This document shows, one piece after another, positions 1-8,299 of a stretch of DNA of 64,000 bases (position 1 is its first letter; each line of letters begins with the position of its first letter). Source of the stretch: AC-37 sp036389295 (GTDB lineage Bacteria; Actinomycetota; Thermoleophilia; Solirubrobacterales; Thermoleophilaceae); NCBI GenBank assembly GCA_036389295.1, contig DASVQB010000021.1:62001-126000 (forward strand). The letters are read 5' to 3'. The notes below the pieces were generated by a model, which saw only the letters and a list, made by a program, of their open reading frames with translations, had not been told where the DNA came from and made no database searches. A program made the position numbers and the translations under genes.

Positions 1-76
1 GCTCGGCGAAGAACGCCTTGGCGGCCTCGAGGTCGTCGACGACGATGAGGACGTTGTCCATCCGCTGAATCGTCAT
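1..76 (-). CDS. VOC (glyoxalase-like) protein, N-terminal fragment
   Basis: Only the first 25 codons are inside the window; the gene continues off the left edge. The reading starts at an ATG (complement 76-74) and gives MTIQRMDNVLIVVDDLEAAK, the typical first beta-strand and helix of a vicinal-oxygen-chelate domain, in which a short metal-ligand-bearing strand is followed by the D-x-x-x-A-x-x-F helix. The family includes glyoxalases, dioxygenases and antibiotic-binding proteins. The substrate cannot be told from this fragment. Confidence 0.7.
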   Translation of the reverse strand, partial: MTIQRMDNVLIVVDDLEAAKAFFAE

Positions 77-437
77 GGCCCCGGAGCCTAGGGGCAGATG
101 TTGCTGTGCGTTGCTCGCGATGGCGTCGTGCAGTGGGTGCTCGTTGCAACACGCCTCGACGCGAAACGCGCGCTCTAACGACACGACAAATACACCGCTA
201 CTTCCGGATGCTCGTCTTGCCACCTCGATCTCGCGCCAGCGGTAAGCCATTGGCGGGCCTCTCGGTGACGTCGAACGGCCTCACGTCTGGCCCCGACTAC
301 GCCTGGAGCGGAATGTCGCGAAGTCCGGTGGGGCGCTCAACGACCCTTCTCGATGACGCAAAGCTCCCAGAAACGCTTCAAGCGCGTGAAGGCCAATTTA
401 GGGTCGTCATGCCGGCCGAGACGTGGGTAAGACCAGC
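77..437. other. Intergenic stretch without a convincing gene
   Basis: This stretch separates the 5' end of the VOC gene from the 3' end of the excalibur-domain gene. It is less GC-biased than the neighbouring coding DNA. The open frame running across it on the plus strand (106-516) has no recognisable protein features and runs into the excalibur gene in antisense. It presumably holds the promoter of the leftward VOC gene. No clear -35/-10 pair, hairpin or repeat was found. Confidence 0.5.
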
Positions 438-1871
438 TCAGCTCTCACAGCCGATGCCGTCGCCGTCGCGGTCGAACCCATGCGGGTCGGAGCCTCGGAC
501 CCTGAAGTCGCGGTAGGGGATGTCCGGGCAGTCGAGATCGGGTGGCTGTGGCGGGATGCAAACGGTTGGGTACGAGCCGTCACAGTTCGTGGACGGCTGT
601 CTCGTCGACTTCTTCCGGCGAGGTCGGCGGCAGGGCTTCGAGGGGACGGTGAACGCACCGCGTTTCGTCAGCCTGCCCCCATATTCGTCACGGACCACCA
701 TGCGCCACGCGTGTCGCCCGAGCCGCCGGCAGCTCCACCGGTAACGCAGCGTCGGGCCGTCGCCGTCCATGTCGAGCTTGCCCTTCGAGGTCTTTACGAC
801 CTTGCCACGACGGGTGATCTGAAGCGCGAACCGCGCGAGCGGCGCGCTCGCTACCGTGAAGACGCTGGAGCCTGGGCTCGTGCGCGTCGAGCCGCGCCTG
901 TGCTTCGCCCGCGCGGTCAGGCGCGTCACCTCCGGAGGCGTGATCGTGAACTTGCGCTCGGGGGACGTCGGCCGAACATAGAGGCCGTAGCTGTCGTCGC
1001 CCCGCTCGACCGACCAGGTGTAAGGCCGCCGATAGACGATGTGATCGAGGAGCGCCAGCCACGTCACGCCTTCGGCGATCGCGACCCGGTAGCGGATCCG
1101 CTCGCTCCCGTACTGCTCGGTTGCCTTGAACTCGCCAGGCCGGGACGCGTCGAGGACGAATCCCGTCGTGCCGGACTCCGAGGGAACCTCGACCAGAGCC
1201 CTCTCCGGGGCGTTGCCGGTCCACCATGCGAGCACCGGAGGAAGCGCGCGCGATCTCGTCCCGTCTTCGGGCGCGAGAACCTCGGGCGTCCCGAATCCGT
1301 CGAAGTAACCGTCCCCCGCGAGTGAGTCGTACGTAGGCCCGCCGCCCGGCTGGGTGGGATCGTAGAACCTGCGACCGTTGCCGCTCGCGGATACGCACTT
1401 CAGATCGGCTCCCTGGAGCAGGAGCGGATCGTCGATCGTGAGGGTGAGCTCACGACGGTCCGGGCTGAGTGTCGCCGGCTGGGTGGTGTAGGAGTCGCGG
1501 AACCGGACCTGAAACCTCACGTAGTAGCCGGGCGGATCTGAGCCGTACGGGTCGTTCCATTCGAGCACGACGCGGGTGTCTCCCTTCGCGCTCGATGATG
1601 GGCACCTACTGTCTAGCGACACCGACGCGGAGTCGATCGTGTAGTTCGGCTGCGACTCTGGCAACGCCTGCGCAAAGCGCACGACCAGCTCGACCCGCCC
1701 GGCATCGCGATCGAAGCGGACGAGAACCTGCTCGAGGTCGTAGACCACCGTCGGATCGGGACCATCATCTTTCGTGGCGGTTCGGACCTCGCCGTCGGCT
1801 GCGGCCGGCGTAGCGCCAAACACATACAACGCGACGACCGCGGTGATCAACTTCCAGAGCGTCTCCCGCAT
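438..1871 (-). CDS. Secreted protein with C-terminal excalibur calcium-binding domain
   Basis: A 477-residue exported protein. The ATG at complement 1871 is preferred over a TTG three codons upstream. It gives a short basic start and a hydrophobic signal (LITAVVALYVFGATPAAADG) with a likely cleavage after the AxA-type site. The middle looks like beta-sandwich domains with Trp/Tyr-rich strands. A basic Lys/Arg segment (about 400-420) precedes the C-terminus. The last ~35 residues carry the excalibur signature: a Cys, then D-R-D-G-D-G-I-G-C-E. In this family that loop resembles a calcium-binding EF-hand, as in extracellular nucleases and surface proteins. No nuclease catalytic motif is visible, so the enzymatic role, if any, is unknown. 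Confidence 0.8.
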   Translation of the reverse strand: MRETLWKLITAVVALYVFGATPAAADGEVRTATKDDGPDPTVVYDLEQVLVRFDRDAGRVELVVRFAQALPESQPNYTIDSASVSLDSRCPSSSAKGDTRVVLEWNDPYGSDPPGYYVRFQVRFRDSYTTQPATLSPDRRELTLTIDDPLLLQGADLKCVSASGNGRRFYDPTQPGGGPTYDSLAGDGYFDGFGTPEVLAPEDGTRSRALPPVLAWWTGNAPERALVEVPSESGTTGFVLDASRPGEFKATEQYGSERIRYRVAIAEGVTWLALLDHIVYRRPYTWSVERGDDSYGLYVRPTSPERKFTITPPEVTRLTARAKHRRGSTRTSPGSSVFTVASAPLARFALQITRRGKVVKTSKGKLDMDGDGPTLRYRWSCRRLGRHAWRMVVRDEYGGRLTKRGAFTVPSKPCRRPRRKKSTRQPSTNCDGSYPTVCIPPQPPDLDCPDIPYRDFRVRGSDPHGFDRDGDGIGCES

Positions 1872-1989
1872 ACCGCTCAAACGTAATCCAGCGCGCCCGT
1901 TTTCGCCATGCTCACGATCTTCCTCGATCAGGAACGGCGAGTACGTCCACCGGCTGCGCCTAGCCCTACGCCGTTCACCTCCACCGCCG

Positions 1990-2370
1990 TCAGGCCGCCG
2001 CGTCGACTACCGCGACGTCGTAGTCCGCGAATCGCCGGTCGGCCGTGACGATCGTCAGTCCTTCGTGCCGGGCCTGAGAGATGAGGAGCCGGTCGAACGG
2101 GTCGCGATGGTGCAGCGGAAGGTCGGCTACCCCGAGGCCATGATCGGGGTCGAGGCCGAGGATCCGAAGCCCACTGCGCAGGACGTGCTCGCGGAGGTCC
2201 GTCGGGACGACGAGCTTGCCGATCGCCGACTTCACGCCGATCTCCGCGAACGACACGACGCTGAAGGTCAACTCGCTGGCTCGTTCGATCGCCTCACGGG
2301 CCCGCGGCAGGAGCGGTCGACCGCCTTGCAGCTGCCACAGCACAACCTGCGTGTCCAGGAGGAGCCTCAC
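1990..2370 (-). CDS. vapC: PIN-domain toxin of a VapBC-type pair
   Basis: A 126-residue PIN-domain ribonuclease, the expected VapC length. The Mg-binding acidic residues are in their usual places: D6 (LLLDTQ), E43 (SFAEIGVKSAIGKL), D90/D93 (HHRDPFDRLL) and D111 (TADRRF). Members cleave tRNA or rRNA and are held inactive by the cognate antitoxin. The GTG start overlaps the antitoxin stop by four bases (GTGA, 2367-2370), so translation is probably coupled and the toxin is made after the antitoxin. The SAIGKL motif places it in the PIN subgroup usually paired with Phd/YefM-type antitoxins, which is what lies upstream. The RNA target is unknown. Confidence 0.9.
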   Translation of the reverse strand: MRLLLDTQVVLWQLQGGRPLLPRAREAIERASELTFSVVSFAEIGVKSAIGKLVVPTDLREHVLRSGLRILGLDPDHGLGVADLPLHHRDPFDRLLISQARHEGLTIVTADRRFADYDVAVVDAAA

Positions 2371-2615
2371 GCACGCTCGTCGAGCATCGCGTCGATCTCG
2401 TGGTCGCCGAGCTCGAAGTCCTCGGCGATCGAGATCCGCCCAGCCAGCGATCCACGCGCCCCGATGAACTGCTGGCCGGGCCCCGGGGACGATTCGATCC
2501 GCACCAGACGAGCAACGGGAACGCCGTTGCGTGCAAGCTCGACGTCCTCGCCCGCCTCGACTCGCGCGAGCAGCTTCGACAGGTCCGTCTTCGCTTGCCC
2601 GACGTTCACGCGCAT
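2367..2615 (-). CDS. vapB: Phd/YefM-family antitoxin
   Basis: An 82-residue antitoxin lying just upstream of the PIN toxin. The N-terminal half (VGQAKTDLSKLLARVEAGED...RNGVPVARLV) is the Phd/YefM DNA-binding fold; the acidic C-terminal tail is the usual toxin-wrapping segment. By family analogy it neutralises the PIN protein and, with it, represses the shared promoter. There is no Shine-Dalgarno sequence before the ATG. A promoter-like -10 element ends only six bases upstream, so the transcript may be leaderless. The neighbouring palindrome TTGGCCAA sits in the -35 region and could be an autoregulatory operator. Confidence 0.88.
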   Translation of the reverse strand: MRVNVGQAKTDLSKLLARVEAGEDVELARNGVPVARLVRIESSPGPGQQFIGARGSLAGRISIAEDFELGDHEIDAMLDERA

Positions 2616-2621
2616 CGTTCG

Positions 2622-2651
2622 ATCCTAGCGAGCTTGGTCAACCTTGGCCAA
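2622..2651 (-). promoter_or_regulatory. Putative leaderless promoter of the toxin-antitoxin pair
   Basis: Read on the minus strand: TTGGCC (complement 2651-2646), an 18-base spacer, then TAGGAT (2627-2622), six bases before the antitoxin ATG. The -35 box lies within the perfect palindrome TTGGCCAA, and a related TTGACCAA sits in the spacer, giving two similar half-sites in tandem. This fits a promoter repressed by the antitoxin/toxin complex. Assignment is by eye. Confidence 0.45.
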
Positions 2652-2777
2652 TCCTGGCCCGGCGGGAAGCGAACAGATGTCGAGGAGGCGGCGGCGGTAG
2701 TCGCTCGTGGGGAGGCGGCGGTACACATCCTGGGCGCGTCGCAACAACTCTGCCGGCGTCTCGGTGTTCACGCGTGC

Positions 2778-3725
2778 ATGAACCGATACGTCCTCACAGG
2801 CACGGTCGCACTCGCCGCCGCCGTGCTCGGACTTCTGCCGGCGGCGGCGAGCGCCACCTTCCCGGGCCGCAACGGCCGCCTCGCGTTCGTCGAGAGCTTC
2901 TCCGGGTCGAGCGAGGGCATCGCGACCTCGCTCCCGGACGGGACCGGGAAGAGGCGCCTGTTCAGCGGCGGGGTGTCGCCGGCGTGGTCCGCGGACGGCA
3001 CCCGGATCGCGTTCAGGGACGGACAGGGCCTGGGCACGATCGGCGCGAACGGAACGGGCTACCGCCACATAGACCTGCCGCCGAACATGAGCGCCGACCA
3101 TCCGGCCTGGTCGCCCGGCGGCCGCTGGATCGCCTTCACGGGCTACGTCTCCGACCCGGCGAGCGAGGAGAACGAGATCACGGACACCGCCATATGGCGG
3201 ATCAGGGCGAGCGGGACGGGCCTGCGACGGCTGCGCGTCGGGATCGACCCGAGCTGGTCGCCGCGCGGCGGCCGCATCGCCTACGTGAGCGGCGCCCAGG
3301 AGACCGAGCACTCGTGGGCGGGCTGCACCGGCCTGTACGTCATGGGAGAGGGCGGCGGGTCGCGGCGTCAGGTCAGCCGCACGGAGGCCTGCCGGTTCGG
3401 CGAGGTGGCCGGCAACAGCCCCGACTTCTCCCCCGGGGGCAGCCGGATCATCTACGTGCGCTCGAGCCGGAAGCCGAGCGGCTCCAAGACCTTCGAGGAC
3501 GTGTACACGATCGGCCTCGACGGCCGCGGGGAGCGGCGCCTGACCGCGACCGAGAGCGGCCAGGAGGCCGAGCCGACGTACTCCCCGGACGGGCGCTTCA
3601 TCGCCTACGGCGCCTACTGCGGGTGCCGGAGCCAGGCGGGGCTCTTCATCGCCCGCGCGGACGGAAGCGGCCGCCGGCGCCTCCGCGAGGACAACCGCCG
3701 CGTGTCCTGGCAGCCGCTTCGCTGA
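2778..3725 (+). CDS. Secreted TolB-like PD40 beta-propeller protein
   Basis: A 315-residue exported protein. The ATG at 2778 is chosen because it starts a clear signal peptide (MNRYVLTGTVALAAAVLGLL...ASA); the open frame extends further upstream without features. The mature part is made of repeated PD40 units, each with a W/YSPDG-type turn: PAWSADGTRIAF, PAWSPGGRWIAF, PSWSPRGGRIAY, PDFSPGGSRIIY and PTYSPDGRFIAY. These give a five- to six-bladed TolB-like propeller. Such proteins act outside the membrane as binding scaffolds. No catalytic domain follows the propeller. It stands alone, convergent with the DUF899 gene. Confidence 0.85.
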   Translation: MNRYVLTGTVALAAAVLGLLPAAASATFPGRNGRLAFVESFSGSSEGIATSLPDGTGKRRLFSGGVSPAWSADGTRIAFRDGQGLGTIGANGTGYRHIDLPPNMSADHPAWSPGGRWIAFTGYVSDPASEENEITDTAIWRIRASGTGLRRLRVGIDPSWSPRGGRIAYVSGAQETEHSWAGCTGLYVMGEGGGSRRQVSRTEACRFGEVAGNSPDFSPGGSRIIYVRSSRKPSGSKTFEDVYTIGLDGRGERRLTATESGQEAEPTYSPDGRFIAYGAYCGCRSQAGLFIARADGSGRRRLREDNRRVSWQPLR

Positions 3726-3764
3726 CGGCCCAGCGGTCCGTGGTGTACCGGCGCTGCGCCCGGG

Positions 3765-4520
3765 TCAGTACTCGTCGTGGTAGCGCACGCCCGGGCTCCC
3801 GGCCGGCGCCCCCAGCGCGGTGGCGCGCCCCTTCGGCTCCTCCCACTCCTCCTGGCGCCCGAGCGGGGTCAGGTCTAGGAAGTTGCTCATGAAGCCGAGG
3901 TGGTCGGTGCCGCGCGCGTACGCCGAGTAGGTGTGGAAGACCTCGCCGCCGGCGGTCAGGAAGACGCTCAGGCCGTGGAGGTCGAAGGGCTGCTCCCAGT
4001 CGCCGATCGGGAGGCCCTTCTGCTCGATCTCGTCCCTCCCGAGGTAGTTGTACTCGACGGGCGCCACCGACTCGTCGAACGTGACGTGGTAGTCGAAGTT
4101 GAAGTCCGACCCGAGCGACGACCACCAGGGGAACGTCCATCCCATCCGCCGCCTGAACGCCTCGATCTTCTCGAACGGCGCCCGGGAGACGGCGGCGAAC
4201 GTCGTGTCGCGGGCGTGCAGGTGGGCGAGGTGGCCGATCTGGTCGACGAACGCCGAGCAGCTCGGGCAGGCGACGTCCTCGACGTAGCGCCACATGAAGT
4301 GGTAGACGACGAGCTGGCTGCGGCCCTCGAAGAGGTCGAGGAGCCCGGCGTCGCCGCCGGGCCCCTCGAAGGCGTACCGCTCGTCGACCCTGACCATCGG
4401 GAGCCGCCGCCGCTCGGCGGCCACGGCGTCCCGCTCGCGGGTGTGCCGCTTCTCCGCCGCCAGCAGCTCCCTGCGCGCCGCCAGCCACTCCTCTCGCGAG
4501 ACGACCGGCGGCAGGCTCAT
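3765..4520 (-). CDS. DUF899 thioredoxin-fold family protein
   Basis: A 251-residue protein of the DUF899 family. The ATG at complement 4520 gives the typical opening (VVSREEWLAARRELLAAEK), which many members share. Further family features are LVVYHFMW, DVACPSCSAFVDQIGHLAHLHARDTTFAAVSRAP, the GWTFPWWSSLGSDFNFDYH block and a C-terminal GRQEEWEEPKGRA stretch. The fold is thioredoxin-like with a C-P-S-C pair in the active-site position. Substrates are unknown; a role in redox or peroxide handling is often assumed. It lies 11 bases downstream of the secreted metalloprotease gene and may be co-transcribed with it. Confidence 0.85.
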   Translation of the reverse strand: MSLPPVVSREEWLAARRELLAAEKRHTRERDAVAAERRRLPMVRVDERYAFEGPGGDAGLLDLFEGRSQLVVYHFMWRYVEDVACPSCSAFVDQIGHLAHLHARDTTFAAVSRAPFEKIEAFRRRMGWTFPWWSSLGSDFNFDYHVTFDESVAPVEYNYLGRDEIEQKGLPIGDWEQPFDLHGLSVFLTAGGEVFHTYSAYARGTDHLGFMSNFLDLTPLGRQEEWEEPKGRATALGAPAGSPGVRYHDEY

Positions 4521-4531
4521 GGCCGCGGACC

Positions 4532-7531
4532 CTACCCCTTGCCCGCCCAGGCGCGCTTGGACACGACGACCGTGCGCGTGGCCCGGCCGACCCGCCCGCT
4601 CCGGTCGCGGACGGTCAGCGTGATCCTTTGCGTCCCCGCCGGGAGCGACGCCGCGATCCAGCGCCCGGTCCCGAGCGCCCTGCGGACCCGGTTCGAGCGC
4701 CACGTGTACGCCTTGCCGGACACGATCGCGCCGTCCTCGTCGTCGAACGCGTCGCCGCGGAGCAGGACCGGCTGCCCCTTGCGGAGCTTCGCCTTGCGGC
4801 CGAGCGAGGCGATCTCGACCTCGGGCCCGCCGGCTGGCACCGTCACGCGGCGGTCGATCTCGTCCGTCGCGGTCAGGACGCCGTCCGACGCGGACACCCG
4901 CAGCAGCGCCCGCTTCGACCCGGGCACGCGCCCGAAGTCGACGGTGGCCGACTCGCCCGCCAGCCCCACCTGGAGCGGGACCCACGACCGGCCGCCGTCC
5001 GAGCTGTACTCGACCGCGTAGGTGAGGGCGTCGCCGTCGGCGTCGGCCCCGTCCCACGTGACCTTGCGCCGGCCCTTCAGCGTGGCGCCCGGCGCGGGCG
5101 ACTTCAGCGTGACGGTCGGGGCCGTCGCGCTCACCTTCCGCTCGGCCAGGACCTTCTCGCCGGAGCGGACCACGACCCGCGCCGTGCCGTCCGCGAACGG
5201 CAGGTAGGCGGAGAACGGCTCGGGCGTCCCCTCGGTGTAGAACCGGTCGGAGCCGTCGGTCGCCCAGCGCGACAGGACGTTCCCGCTCGCGTCCTCGAGC
5301 GCGACCTCGAACGTCTTGCCGTCGGTCTTCGTCGCGATGTCCTTCGCCGAGCCGACGACGTGCATCGCGTCGAGCTGCACCCGGCCCTCCTGCCGGCGGA
5401 CGATGCCGGAGACGTACAGGAACCGCCTGTCGCCGTCGACCAGTCCAGGCGGCCGGGCGGCGGCGCTCGTGAGCCGCTGGAACGACGTGGCGCCGCGCCG
5501 CAGCGTGGTCACCGACGCCGGGCACGTCGCTCCCGTGAGCAGCCCGCAGTACGTGTACGGCGAGATCCACTGCGGGAACGTGTAGGACATCGTGTCGCCC
5601 ATGAGCGAGTTGCCGTTGGCGTCCTGTCCCGGGAGCGCCGACAGCGGGTTGAGCCGGACCCCGACCTGCGAGCCGAACGTGCCGTCGGCGCGCGGGAAGT
5701 TGAAGTCCTGGCATCCGTTGTTGCCCACGTTCGGCGTGTGGCAGCGGCCGAAGCGGTGCGCCAGCTCGTGGGCCATCGTCGGCCCCGGGTCGCCGCGGAA
5801 GTTCTGCCCCCGCAGGACCTGGTTCCCGCTCGGCGACGAGCAGCACCAGCCGAAGTAGCCGGCCGACTCGGGCGTGAGCAGGTACGCCGTCTCGCCCCCG
5901 CTCGGGTAGAGGCGGCTCATCTCGTCGTTCAGCCAGTTGTGCGCCTTCAGGTAGGCCTCGCCGGCGTTGTAGGTGTCGTCGGCGAGGTTCGAGAACGTGC
6001 GCCGCGGGTCGCCCGGCAGCCGGGTGATCGTGAGCGACGAGAACGGGAGGATGTTCTCCGTGTAGGCCCGGTGCTCCTCGAAGTCCGCGAACGGCGGCTC
6101 CGCGAGGTCCGGGTCGGTGTTCCCGTACGTGAACCCGCGCATCGTGAAGTCGCGGCGCTGGCCGAACCTCACGCGCATGGACAGGCTGTTGTTGGCCGTG
6201 TTCCCCTCGGGGCGCCCGGCCGGCGGGTGGAGCTGCACGCGGAGCGTGTGCTCGCCCGGCGTGGTCGCCGCGGGGTCGAGGACGAACGTGAACGAGTCGT
6301 CCATCGTCGCCCGGTCGCTGCCGGTCGCCGGCGCCGTGATCGTGTAGCGGTTCGCCGGTACGTGGATGCGCGACGAGCCCGTCGCGGTCAGCCGCCCGGT
6401 CACGCCGGTCCAGTCGCCGCGCGAGTCCGGCTGACCGGCCACGTAGACGCGGACCACGGTCGCCTTGCCGCCGACGAGCGGTATGTCGTTGCTCGTCGTC
6501 TGGATCGACTGGGTCACCTCCATGCCGGTCACACGGACGTCGCCGGGCGGCGGCACCTGGGGCGCGTTGACCTGGAGGCGGTGGACCCCCTCGTTGTCGG
6601 CCCAGAACAGGTAGCGGCCGTTCGAGTGGAGGCCCGGGTAGAACAGGACGAACGGGCTGATGTCCGTCTTGGGCTGCCCCGCGCCGAAGCGCTGGCGGAC
6701 GACGGGCCCGCCGGTGACGTTCCGCTGCTCGTGCCAGTAGAGGCCCGTCGAGTCGACGGCGAGCGAGCTCACCGTGTACGCGCGCGGGACCGTGGCGTGC
6801 AGCTGCGGGTCGCCGAGGTCGCTCGAGCGGACCGACCGGATCTCCTTGTCGCCGCTCGCCGGCGTGCGGACGAAGTAGATCCGCGAGCCGTCGAACGCGT
6901 ACGCGCTCACGTCGCTCGCGACCACGTCGGTCGCCCTGTCGGCGCGGATCCGCCGGAGGCTCCCCTGGAACAGGTAGAGGAGCGAGCCGCCGCCGGCCGC
7001 GCGCATGTCGTAGACCTCGCCGGACCCGGCGGGGTGGTCGAGGAGCTGGCGGGCGCCGCCCGTCTTGGGCGCGAAGTAGATGTCCGTGCGCTCGCTCCAG
7101 TAGACGTTCGAGCCGTCCACGGCGACGTCGCAGCAGGAGCTGCTGACGGGGCCCGCCGTGGTGCTGAGCTCGTCGGGCGACGCGCTCTCGGCGGCGGTGC
7201 GGCCCTTGCGGACGACCCGCCGGTCGCCGGTCAGGTAGTAGACGTGCGTCGAGTCGACGGCGACCTGCACGCCCGAGACCCGGTCGGGGCGGCAGGTGGA
7301 CGGGAAGTAGTGGGTCCGGATCGTCCCGCCGTCCGCGGGGATGCTCTTCAGGCGGCTGCGCGACGGGTCGAACTCGCCTCCGCAGTCGCTCTTCCAGAAG
7401 ACGGCGTTCCCGGACACGGTGAGCCCGTCGGCCCGGTCCGCCACGAACAGCTCGACCTGCGCCTGCGCGCCGGCGGCGCCCGCGAGCGCGATCGCCGTCG
7501 CCACCACGAACGTCGTCAGGATCCCCCGCAT
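4532..7531 (-). CDS. Large secreted zincin metalloprotease with N-terminal propeller and C-terminal Ig-like domains
   Basis: A 999-residue exported protein. The ATG at complement 7531 follows a GAGGGAG ribosome-binding site and begins a signal peptide (TTFVVATAIALAGAAGAQAQ). Residues about 25-325 form a propeller-like repeat region with recurring VYYL/VYWS/IYFV/LYWHE strands. About 330-460 is a CARDB/Ig-like domain. The catalytic part carries HELAHRFGRCH at 588-598, matching HExxHxxGxxH with E589 as general base and H588, H592 and H598 as zinc ligands, and a Met-turn candidate TMSYTF at 647-652. Residues about 780-999 hold Ig-like modules, one with D-G-D-A-L-x-Y-A-V-E-Y-S-S-D-G. Several Cys pairs fit an extracellular protein. 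Specificity and subfamily are unassigned. Confidence 0.8.
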   Translation of the reverse strand: MRGILTTFVVATAIALAGAAGAQAQVELFVADRADGLTVSGNAVFWKSDCGGEFDPSRSRLKSIPADGGTIRTHYFPSTCRPDRVSGVQVAVDSTHVYYLTGDRRVVRKGRTAAESASPDELSTTAGPVSSSCCDVAVDGSNVYWSERTDIYFAPKTGGARQLLDHPAGSGEVYDMRAAGGGSLLYLFQGSLRRIRADRATDVVASDVSAYAFDGSRIYFVRTPASGDKEIRSVRSSDLGDPQLHATVPRAYTVSSLAVDSTGLYWHEQRNVTGGPVVRQRFGAGQPKTDISPFVLFYPGLHSNGRYLFWADNEGVHRLQVNAPQVPPPGDVRVTGMEVTQSIQTTSNDIPLVGGKATVVRVYVAGQPDSRGDWTGVTGRLTATGSSRIHVPANRYTITAPATGSDRATMDDSFTFVLDPAATTPGEHTLRVQLHPPAGRPEGNTANNSLSMRVRFGQRRDFTMRGFTYGNTDPDLAEPPFADFEEHRAYTENILPFSSLTITRLPGDPRRTFSNLADDTYNAGEAYLKAHNWLNDEMSRLYPSGGETAYLLTPESAGYFGWCCSSPSGNQVLRGQNFRGDPGPTMAHELAHRFGRCHTPNVGNNGCQDFNFPRADGTFGSQVGVRLNPLSALPGQDANGNSLMGDTMSYTFPQWISPYTYCGLLTGATCPASVTTLRRGATSFQRLTSAAARPPGLVDGDRRFLYVSGIVRRQEGRVQLDAMHVVGSAKDIATKTDGKTFEVALEDASGNVLSRWATDGSDRFYTEGTPEPFSAYLPFADGTARVVVRSGEKVLAERKVSATAPTVTLKSPAPGATLKGRRKVTWDGADADGDALTYAVEYSSDGGRSWVPLQVGLAGESATVDFGRVPGSKRALLRVSASDGVLTATDEIDRRVTVPAGGPEVEIASLGRKAKLRKGQPVLLRGDAFDDEDGAIVSGKAYTWRSNRVRRALGTGRWIAASLPAGTQRITLTVRDRSGRVGRATRTVVVSKRAWAGKG

Positions 7532-7652
7532 CGCTCCCTCGCTCCCCGAGTCGTTGGCTTGCCGGGCGCAGGTTGCCGGCGGGGGTCGCACCCCGCATCC
7601 GTGCCACCACGGAACTTCGAGCGCGCCCGCGCCACCCGGCCGGACGGGGGTC

Positions 7653-7707
7653 GGCGGCGGGCGGTGGGTCGGCGGCGCGGGCGGCGGGCGGCGGGTCAGC
7701 GGCGCGG
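7653..7707. repeat. Two tandem GC-rich 28-bp repeats
   Basis: Two near-identical copies (7653-7680 and 7680-7707, period 27) of a GGCGGCGGGCGGYGGGTC-type sequence, differing at two bases. The second copy runs over the stop codon of the CAP-domain gene. It is probably a slippage product in GC-rich DNA. Confidence 0.6.
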
Positions 7708-8280
7708 CGGCGCCGCCAGCTCGGTCGCGTAGGTGGCGCCGTCGCCGCCGGACGTGTCCCGCGGCACGATCCCGATGCCGATCTCGACGAACTCGCGCCG
7801 CAGCACGTTCCGGCGGTGGCCCGGGCTGTGCATCCAGCCGTCCACGACGACGGCGGGCGTGCCGGCGTCGCTCCGCCCCGTCGCGAGGTTCTCGCCGGTC
7901 GAGCCGCCGAGCGCCGCGGGGCGGTAGCCGGCGGCGAGGATCCGCTCGTGGTGGCCGACCCCGTCCGGGTTCACGTGCTCGAGGAAGTGCCGGCTCACCA
8001 TGTCGCGCGACTGGCGGAGGGCCGCGACCCGAAGCCGCGGGTCGCGCCGCAGCGGGCGCCGCCCGCGAGCCCTGCGCTCGGCGTTCAGCAGGCACAGCGT
8101 GGCGAGCTCGGCCGCGCGGAGGTCGCGGCTCGGCCGGTCGCGGGCGTGGCGGCAGCCGTGGGCCGGGGCGCGCTCGCCGCCCGAGTCGTCGCCGAAGAGC
8201 AGGTCGGGGACGAGGTAGACGGCCGCCGCCAGGGCCGCGACGACCGCGAGGAGGACGGCTGCGCGGCGGCCCTCGACCAT
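7696..8280 (-). CDS. CAP (SCP/PR-1) domain extracellular protein
   Basis: A 194-residue protein with an N-terminal membrane or signal segment (AAVLLAVVAALAAAVYLVPDLLF) and a CAP domain. Family features visible are LCLLNAERRARGRRPLRRDPRLRVAAL, SRDMVSRHFLEHVNPDG (conserved His in the F-x-H element), GENLATG and WMHSPGHRRNVL (second His in the SPGHR element). These residues form the CAP cavity, which binds lipids or metal in some members; the bacterial function is largely unknown. It is transcribed leftward after the membrane-anchored protein at 8300-9325 with a 19-base gap, so the two may form an operon. Confidence 0.9.
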   Translation of the reverse strand: MVEGRRAAVLLAVVAALAAAVYLVPDLLFGDDSGGERAPAHGCRHARDRPSRDLRAAELATLCLLNAERRARGRRPLRRDPRLRVAALRQSRDMVSRHFLEHVNPDGVGHHERILAAGYRPAALGGSTGENLATGRSDAGTPAVVVDGWMHSPGHRRNVLRREFVEIGIGIVPRDTSGGDGATYATELAAPPRR

Positions 8281-8299
8281 CGTCTCCGCCGAGCTGGGC

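Noticed and set aside
106..516. 136-codon open frame on the plus strand next to the excalibur gene
   Set aside because: No signal, domain or ribosome-binding site; its end runs antisense through the excalibur-encoding part, which has clear protein features.
4628..7732. 1034-codon open frame opposite the metalloprotease
   Set aside because: Composition is Arg/Val/Ala/Gly-rich with no motif; a typical shadow frame in GC-rich DNA. The minus-strand frame has a signal peptide and zincin motif.
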